NCBI GenBank assembly: GCA_036346395.1
Contig: CM070599.1
Location: forward strand, 32,169,232-32,233,231
Origin: Hsuehochloa calcarea
Lineage: Eukaryota > Streptophyta > Magnoliopsida > Poales > Poaceae
Direction: 5' to 3'
DNA length: 64,000 nucleotides
Below, piece after piece: positions 58,601 through 64,000 of this stretch. A program made the position numbers and the translations under genes. The notes under the pieces are model-generated. The model made no database searches. It had not been told where the DNA came from and saw only the letters and a list, made by a program, of their open reading frames with translations. The stretch's first letter is position 1. Each line of letters starts with the position of its first letter.

Positions 58601-60190
58601 TTGTCAGTCATAGAAGCATAGAAATTGCCTTATGCATGGCAGCAGCCGCGGCTCCCGCTGCTATTTCTTCGAGCCGCTGCAGATCCGCCGCTCCAAGCTT
58701 TCAAGGCCGCCACGCTTCATCTACACTGCGTCTTCGTTGTACTTCTTGTGCATTGCGCCGCTCTTCTTCTGCACTGCGCCTCTGTTGCGCTTTTTGTACA
58801 TTGTGTTGCGCTTATTTTGCACTGTGCATTCGTTGCGCTTCTTGTGCACTGCGTCGCCGCCGTCTTGGGCTACGATCTGCGCCGCCATGCTTCCACCTAT
58901 TCCTATTCGACTTGATTTGACAACTCTCTCTATATCATGTCGGTTTCATCATCTTCTTCAATCTGTTACCACGGTCGACTTTGCTCCTGCACCTTGTGCT
59001 TTATGAGCCGTCGCACGACACCGAATGGGAGGAGGTCTTTTGATACTCGACATATTTTTTCCAAGAGCTGCATGCTACGACGACATTATCAAGACTCGGA
59101 CTTTGGATTTTTCATATTTTAGTATCAATCCTTTCCAAATGCAATGCTATTGCATACACCTTGCATTTGAGGGGGGGGGTGTTAGAGATATATTAGAATA
59201 GGAGTTAGAATAGGGACTCTTATATGCCTTATCTATATATAGCATACATCTCTTGTACTCTTATATATATCGCTCATTAGACCTCTTCAATATACATACA
59301 ATCTATTCATAACAAAAATATTCAAAGGAAAACTCCATCCACCTACATAAAACAGTTGAATACTCGAATCTAGCTTCTGAACACTTTCAGTGCTCTCAAT
59401 ACTGAACAAAATAAGAAGAAAAAAAATCATAATTTCAGTTGTCCCTCCCACTGCACCGCAGAAAAGGCAAAAATACATGCTTAGAATCGAGCGAGGCAAC
59501 ATCTCTATACCATCATTACCAAATCTCGGGCAACCAAACACCATCCTAGCTAATCCTGTGATAAGCTTGTTCCCAAACAACTAAAGAGCTGCCATTTACG
59601 AAGTTCAGACAACATAATTCATAGTACGTCCTACTTCGCATTGAATTGTTACGACTTGTGAACAAACACACATACACATCCTACTTCCTAACCACAACCA
59701 TAGTCCAGGCAATGCAAATAGCCCACGTAAACTTCAGAACCCCTGTCAGTGCCAACCTTTAAGCATATACTACGATTCATTCGAAGTAACGAGAAAAAAA
59801 GGGAAGGAAAGAGAGCATACCCCCTCCCGGCTAGCGTAGCCCCCAGCAGAGGAGCAGGTTGCCGCCTGGATCAGCCGCGGAAACACGGGGCACCCGGCCT
59901 TCTCCATCCGCTCCCTCAGGAACCGCACCGTCGGATCTATCCATCAAGATTCACAGCACAAATCAGGACGTGGAGGTTCACAGAAACGTCGATAGCAAGA
60001 AATAAACGGTGGACGGCGGTGGTGAGCCAGGGCGGCGAGCGCGCGTACGTTTGAGAGCCGAGCGGATGCCGGCGACGCAGTCCTCCTGCGACATGCTGCC
60101 GGTGGCGCCGCGCGGCTCGGAGGTGGAAGCCACCTCCACTCCAGTGGTCTCCGGCGCCCCTCCGCCGTCCCCCGTCGCTGCCGCCGCCAT
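55688..60190 (-). CDS. ATP23: Mitochondrial metalloprotease ATP23 homologue
   Basis: Five exons: 60190-60049, 59936-59821, 56533-56396, 56277-56194 and 55822-55688. All have GT/AG junctions and compatible phases; 204 aa. Exon 1 is a low-complexity start ending EDCVAGIRSALK. Exon 2 has RFLRERMEKAGCPVFPRLIQ. Exon 3 carries the zinc metalloprotease motif HELIH (His106, Glu107, His110) in VLIHELIHAYDDC, then LDWKNCAHHACSE. Exon 4 has ANHLSGDCHYKREL and exon 5 DCVKRRALMSV and the end DRAP. In yeast, ATP23 works in the mitochondrial intermembrane space, maturing ATP synthase subunit 6 and assisting its assembly. The plant family is annotated as Ku70-binding or ATP23. Intron 2 (3.3 kb) is mostly a captured-gene LTR element. 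A small N-terminal extension is present but no clear presequence. Confidence 0.93.
56953..56957. repeat. Target-site duplication, left
   Basis: aaaat, matching 59315-59319 on the other side of the miniature LTR element. Confidence 0.6.
56958..57087 (+). repeat. 5' LTR of the captured-gene element
   Basis: About 130 bp, ending ttcataaca, close to 59180-59314. The start is degraded: the right LTR starts TGTTAGAGATATATTAG where this one reads tagatatgttag. It contains several TATA-like words. Confidence 0.85.
57088..57099 (+). promoter_or_regulatory. tRNA-Met primer-binding site
   Basis: Exact TGGTATCAGAGC directly adjoining the 5' LTR end (aaca at 57084-57087). Confidence 0.9.
57143..57182 (+). 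other. Perfect hairpin in the element leader
   Basis: Arms gctgcccccgggag (57143-57156) and ctcccgggggcagc (57169-57182) are perfectly complementary over 14 bp with a 12-nt loop. Each arm contains the self-complementary CCCGGG. It stands 44 bases after the primer site, where retroelements keep dimerisation or packaging signals; that role is inference. Confidence 0.8.
57160..57355 (-). pseudogene. Captured class 3 lipase fragment
   Basis: The minus strand encodes MKPVVGHSLGSVLALLVADK, then IATSVPDAPPVTVVSLGGPK and VGNDAFVDKL. GHSLG is the lipase nucleophile elbow (GxSxG with the catalytic Ser), and GGPKVGN is the usual following block (GxPRVGN) in plant phospholipase A1/triacylglycerol lipases. 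Only these two blocks are present, about 55 residues; the acid and His of the triad are absent, so it is a fragment. It is antisense to the LTR element. Confidence 0.82.
57600..57997 (-). pseudogene. Captured DAHP synthase fragment
   Basis: Read on the minus strand: VESWKTKKALQLPEYPSQEE and LDAVLKTIETFP (57995-57900); then in another frame AAMGCAFILQRGDCAESFKE with DTFRILLQMGAVLMFGG (about 57880-57750), a stop in place of the next Gln, MPVVKVGRMAGQFA (about 57745-57705), and DNANGDVFDEKSRVPNPQRM with IRAYAQL (about 57700-57615). This is the N-terminal half of plant 3-deoxy-D-arabino-heptulosonate-7-phosphate synthase (class II), the first shikimate-pathway enzyme. About 15-25 residues are missing at two places, and no intron-like sequence is seen. 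It cannot make a working enzyme. Confidence 0.85.
58650..58880 (+). repeat. Imperfect ~25-30-bp tandem repeats in the element
   Basis: Several degenerate units resembling ttgcgcttcttgtgcactgcg follow one another. They lie in the 3' part of the captured-gene element; in the plus frame they give a Cys/Leu-rich stretch without known domain. Confidence 0.6.
59180..59314 (+). repeat. 3' LTR of the captured-gene element
   Basis: Begins TGTTAGAG right after a run of nine guanines and a T, ends ttcataaca, followed by aaaat. Diverged from the 5' LTR at roughly 10 percent of positions. Confidence 0.85.
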
Positions 60191-60312
60191 CCTTCGCTGC
60201 CTCCGCCGGCGGCTGCGTCTTGGGCTCCGCGGGGTCTTAGGTTTACTGGCCTTCGGGGGACTTGGTTGGGGCAGTCAGTTTTTTGTTTTTTTAAAAAAAA
60301 TAACAATGATAA

Positions 60313-60592
60313 TTTTAAATATATAAAATGAGCTCTAAATATTATATTTTTTTTGAAGACTTTGAGTTTTTATTGCGTAAGTTTTTCATAATTTTATATG
60401 TTTTGAAATTGTCCCTTGGTCATGCATGAAAAGGAGCAAATCGGTCCACAATTCTTAATTTTCGCTATCTAAACCTTTAATTTTTTAGATAATTTTAAAA
60501 TATATAAAATTCTAAAAATTTTACACAATCAAGTTTACTGTGTAAGCCTTAAAAAAATACATAATATTTAGAGCTCATTATATATATTTAGA
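60313..60592. mobile_element. Foldback (MITE-like) inverted repeat
   Basis: The left arm aatgagctctaaatattat and the right arm ataatatttagagctcatt are perfect complements over 19 bp and extend imperfectly to about 48 bp on each side, with about 180 bp between. A third, weaker version of an arm lies near 60715. No target duplication checked. Confidence 0.65.
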
Positions 60593-60751
60593 AATTTCTA
60601 CAAATATTATACGTAAATGAATTGTGGAGAAAGATTCAAAATAGATAAAATTATATAAAAAATTTAAAAAATCAAGTATACTTTGTTGGGAGGCTTCATT
60701 AAAATTTTTATATTTTTTAGCTCATTTGCTATATTTAAACATTTCTAACAT

Positions 60752-60825
60752 CCTATCGTCAGTTGAACTGGCGACAGGAACCTCCCCAGCCTTCAGGTCC
60801 TTATCGTCAGTTGAACTGACGACAT
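60752..60825. repeat. Repeated atcgtcagttgaactg unit
   Basis: The word tatcgtcagttgaactg occurs twice about 49 bp apart, followed by gcgaca or acgaca. The core gtcagttgaactgac is a palindrome in the second copy. Confidence 0.7.
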
Positions 60826-62435
60826 GCAGACTCTAATTCAACTAGCGACAAAGATCTAATTTTGCATTTTTTTTGGCGACTCCTAGTTTTGTAAAGAAAA
60901 AAAAACTAATGTTATTTTTTTTAAAAAAAAATCGTCAGTTACGACCCTTGGCCGCCTCGTGATTCGTGCAGACGGTAGTATTGCGCGCCCGATGGGCTTG
61001 GCTGGAGAGTGACTGGGCTTAGGTCTTAACAGGATGGTCCTTGTACCAACACTTGGACCAATACGAGCTACCTGCACTATGAGTGGCCTTCCATTTTTGC
61101 CTTGCCGTCGAAGGCGATCGTCTCCAGGAACGCCCAGAGGGCAGAGATGCATCGCTCGATCTCGACACTACACCCTTGTTACCAGACTTCAAACGGTATA
61201 CTCAATTTAATATGGTTCGTCGATTCTTTTTTTTTATCTAATAATTTAGATTAATTAATGTTTAGTTATACTACATACAGTATAACTAGTATAATATCGA
61301 TATGGTAAAATTATAATTACTCATGTGCGGATTATGTACCATAAGATTAAAAATATTCATAATACTATCACAAAAAAAATATAAAAATAATAATATAAAT
61401 ACAGATAAAAATCTATCATATCCTTAACAAATTAATAGTTATATTTAATTTATATTTTTATCGTATACTTACTAATAAAATATACCACAGAATTTCTCTA
61501 TTCCCAAATCCAAATCATCTGCATCTTGCAACATGCTATTATTCAACGATCTGGGTCGATCAAGATTCAAGCTCGTCTTCTTTGGAATAGCAGGCCGGAC
61601 CACTTCACTACAATCCAGAACAGTTTGCAATGGCACCAAACCCCATCCATCACACAATCAATGCTCCTTGGACAAACAAAAAAAAAATACTTCTGTTATC
61701 TTACCAACGTCGCAAGGATCGAAAGGCCGGATGTACCAGTGGCATTTGTTTTGTGAGCACCACCAAAGCAGCAGAGATCCGGGAATAAGGACGACAAACT
61801 GCAAGGAGACAACAGGCAGAGACATTAATCCAGTCAAGTTCGAGCACTTGGAAGCATTTCTTCTAGTACATTTTTCTGTTGCGTCGATATGACCTCGTTA
61901 ACAACACTCGACAGTAACAGTAATAGTACAGCAACAGTATCAAATACTACAGAAACGGTAAAACATCTGTTTGTACCAATTTTACTGTATTTTCAGATAC
62001 TATAGTATTTTCAGAATGGATAGCGGAGCGAAGGAGCTAATGTGTCACTATGCTCCTCTGTTTTGCACGGGCTATCTTGCCTGCATGGTTGCCGCATGTG
62101 GCTCCAAATCAACCCCTTCTCGTCGCTCGAGAATCCAAGAGAAACTGGGGTGGTGGTGCGTGCTCACCGCTCAGCTCGACTGCTCACCGGTTCCCGTCGG
62201 CCATCGCGAAAGCGACGCACGAGACGGGAGAACTTTGCCTGTCCGGCTAGCTTGGACCCCTCTCTTCGGCTCGAGCTCGTGCCAAGAATCTTTTTTTCCG
62301 ATGGACCGTGGGATGACCAGTGCATAGATTTCTAGGGAAAAAGCAAGTGGGATATCTGTGCATAAATTTAATTTCCTTCGTTTTTAAGGTAAACTAACTT
62401 GCTATGTTATCGTTGGTTAATCTGATCGCTGCTTG

Positions 62436-62880
62436 TTCGGACACGCGTGTCGGACACGACACGTATCGGACACGGGATTCACCATTTTGCGCAGGAGCAG
62501 CGGGCGTCGGCATCGGCGCGAGAGCGAGCGGCAACGGCGTCGGCGCGAGAGTAAGCGGCGTCGGCGCAGAGCAGCGGCAGCAGCGGCGTCGGGGTCGGCG
62601 GCGTCGCATGCGGCGGCGGCTGCGGGAGACGGGAGTGAGATGGGGATAGGGGACAAGGGGAGAGCCGGAGAGGAGAGGTAGGGTTAGGATGGGAGATGGG
62701 CCGAATGAATGGTCCGATACGTGTCCGACACGCGGCCAAACGTGTCCGATACGTGTCCGAATTTATTTTTATTTATTTTCGCGATGTAAATTTCCGACAC
62801 GCTTGGAATACGTGTCCGAACCGTGTCCGTGTCCGACACGAACACGGCGCCTTCAGGCGTGTCGGTGCTTTGCAGGCTGC
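62436..62880. mobile_element. Putative TIR element with gtgtcggacacg ends
   Basis: Both sides carry many copies of gtgtccgacacg / cgtgtcggacacg-like words in opposite arrangement (62436-62475 on the left; 62717-62870 on the right). They enclose a GC-rich centre of ggcgtcggcgcgag units. Such ends are common on non-autonomous DNA transposons of grasses. Exact TIR limits and target duplication are not resolved. Confidence 0.45.
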
Positions 62881-63208
62881 TGCTATACAAACGAACATGA
62901 TATGTTTTTGGGGGAAATTCAGAGTTCTTTGCTTATCGGTAGGTGGCATTCACAGCTTTGTGCATTACTTCAGGGGATCATGCATACAACACCGTTGCAC
63001 ATATAGACATTCTTTCATGTGAAATTCTCGGGAAATTTCGTAACAAAAGCAAGTCCTTAGCTAAATGCTTTTATGCACATGGACAAAAAAAATTCTAAAA
63101 AAAACTTTGGCTAGTAATTAAGATTGCTAGACAGTACTGTGAAATTTATAAGAATTGTTCGTTAACAATAATGGGATATTGTACAAGAAAATGCACTAGT
63201 TAACAATG

Positions 63209-63501
63209 CAGGGCTATGTTTGATTTGTTACCAATGTGAACCAAACTAGATTTTGATAACAGTAATAAAAATTGACTATCATCTGATTTGCTACTAATAT
63301 TTGGTAATACCAATATAAAATTAGTAACACTAATAAAATTCAATCTCACACATGGGCAATCTAAGCGTAGGGAAATCACTCACCAACTTGGCTTGGCACG
63401 ATCTAACCAACATTCTTTTTGCCAAATTTTAGTTTTACTTAAGTTTTAGCTATGTCAAGCTTTGACTTGGTTCATTGGAATCGTAAACCAAAGAGCCCCT
63501 G
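63209..63501. mobile_element. MITE-like element
   Basis: The left end agggctatgtttgatttgtta and the complement of the right end aggggctctttggtttacgat are similar over about 35 bp (further shared: ccaatg, gaacc). AT-rich interior, about 290 bp total, fitting a MITE of the GGGCTCTTTGGTT type. Confidence 0.55.
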
Positions 63502-64000
63502 GGTTACTATTAAAGAAGGTGGAATCTTTTGAGAGCCCTTTGGCACGTGACAAGACACAATTATCGATGTTACACGGCTTGGGGGATGGTAGTGATTGCA
63601 TGTGGACTTAGAGGTCGCTTAGAAAGTGGAACGGGTTAGTTTAGACTACAGAGCAAAGTAATAATGCTGGGTTATGATAGCGGATTATGGTCAGAAGAAC
63701 ACGGATGTCTCCTAGTGTAATGTCACGCACAGCTAGCTGCTGTCCTGTTCATGCAGGTGTTTTCTTTCAGAGCCAATTAATCGTTGTAGTACAATGTAGA
63801 CCAGCCGGCGGCCTAATTCCGGCCGCAAACATTACAAGCAGCAACTAGCTTAGCTAGACACAAACCAGGGAGCAGACTTGATTGCCTATAGAATTAAGTA
63901 GCTGTTAATCAAGCTCCATCTTAGCTAATCATGCATTAACCAATCAAACGAAACCCACAGTGCCTGTGTACAAACACTAATCATCTGCAGAACCAAGACT

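Larger units (their letters stand above)
56958..59314 (+). mobile_element. Miniature LTR retrotransposon with captured host gene pieces
   Basis: 2357 bp in ATP23 intron 2, on the strand opposite to ATP23. Structure: 130-bp 5' LTR; primer site TGGTATCAGAGC at 57088-57099; leader hairpin 57143-57182; about 2.0 kb of internal DNA with no gag, protease, integrase or polymerase; a polypurine run of guanines at 59169-59179; 135-bp 3' LTR (59180-59314) beginning TGTTAGAG and ending TAACA; and the pentamer aaaat on both sides. The internal DNA holds antisense fragments of a class 3 lipase and a DAHP synthase. The element must have been moved by proteins from elsewhere. LTR size fits TRIM elements. 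Confidence 0.85.
60191..64000. other. ATP23 upstream side, repeats and spacer
   Basis: Immediately upstream of ATP23 is a short GC-rich flank to about 60270, then AT-rich DNA. No further gene was recognised to the end of the window. Small inverted-repeat elements at 60313-60592, 62436-62880 and 63209-63501 are listed separately. Confidence 0.45.

Noticed and set aside
58625..59006. Cys/Leu-rich plus-strand frames in the captured-gene element
   Set aside because: Produced by short imperfect tandem repeats read in several frames; not evidence for a protein.
61472..61657. Minus-strand frame of 61 codons with SLNLDRPRSLNNSMLQDADD
   Set aside because: Somewhat coding-like but no splice partner or family recognised; too little to call an exon.

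Overview
This is plant nuclear DNA, most probably from a grass. The genes have introns and very GC-rich coding sequence, and they sit as islands in AT-rich and retrotransposon-rich spacer. There is no sign of bacterial gene organisation. I cannot name the species. Eight host protein-coding loci are supported, plus one doubtful terminal exon. They are a WD40 protein of the JINGUBANG type (903-2270, minus), a plant wax synthase-like acyltransferase (13982-15013, minus), a two-exon peptide-methionine sulfoxide reductase A (32112-35373, minus), two nearly identical tandem BTB-BACK-TAZ genes (46046-47785 and 48004-49742, plus), a tiny two-exon precursor of an RGF/GOLVEN/CLEL signalling peptide (53290-53624, minus), and a five-exon ATP23-type metalloprotease gene (55688-60190, minus). 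The doubtful exon is at 13589-13672.

Most of the rest is transposon. From left to right: a frameshifted Ty1/copia element with partial terminal repeats (3879 to about 9020, minus); a decayed Mutator-like element that joins a MULE transposase to a plant mobile domain (about 16.7-22.0 kb, plus); a 7.4-kb LTR-element block (22.6-30.0 kb), itself split by a copia gag-protease-integrase fragment and bounded on both sides by the same 60-bp-type tandem repeat; a small LTR element with a tRNA-Met-type primer site inside the MSRA intron (about 32.69-34.35 kb); an LTR plus gag fragment (36.3-37.3 kb); a small minus-strand LTR element and a partial tandem duplication of it interrupted by a solo-LTR-like block (39.6-44.9 kb); and a 2.36-kb miniature LTR element in ATP23 intron 2 (56958-59314).

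The most unusual object is the last one. Between its roughly 130-bp LTRs it has a primer-binding site, a perfect leader hairpin and a G-rich polypurine tract, but instead of gag or pol it carries antisense, partly deleted fragments of two host genes: a class 3 lipase and plant DAHP synthase. It looks like retrotransposon-mediated capture of host gene sequence.

A second notable point is the 1.96-kb BTB-TAZ duplication. Its breakpoints fall inside the 5' UTR and downstream of the stop codon, so the second copy lacks the original TATA region and the first lacks the original distal 3' end. A third is the RGF-type peptide gene, too short and too split to show as a long reading frame. The host genes do not form a pathway; they are unrelated neighbours. 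The spacers hold microsatellites, foldback or MITE-like inverted repeats and short tandem duplications, and several kilobases in which I see nothing recognisable.
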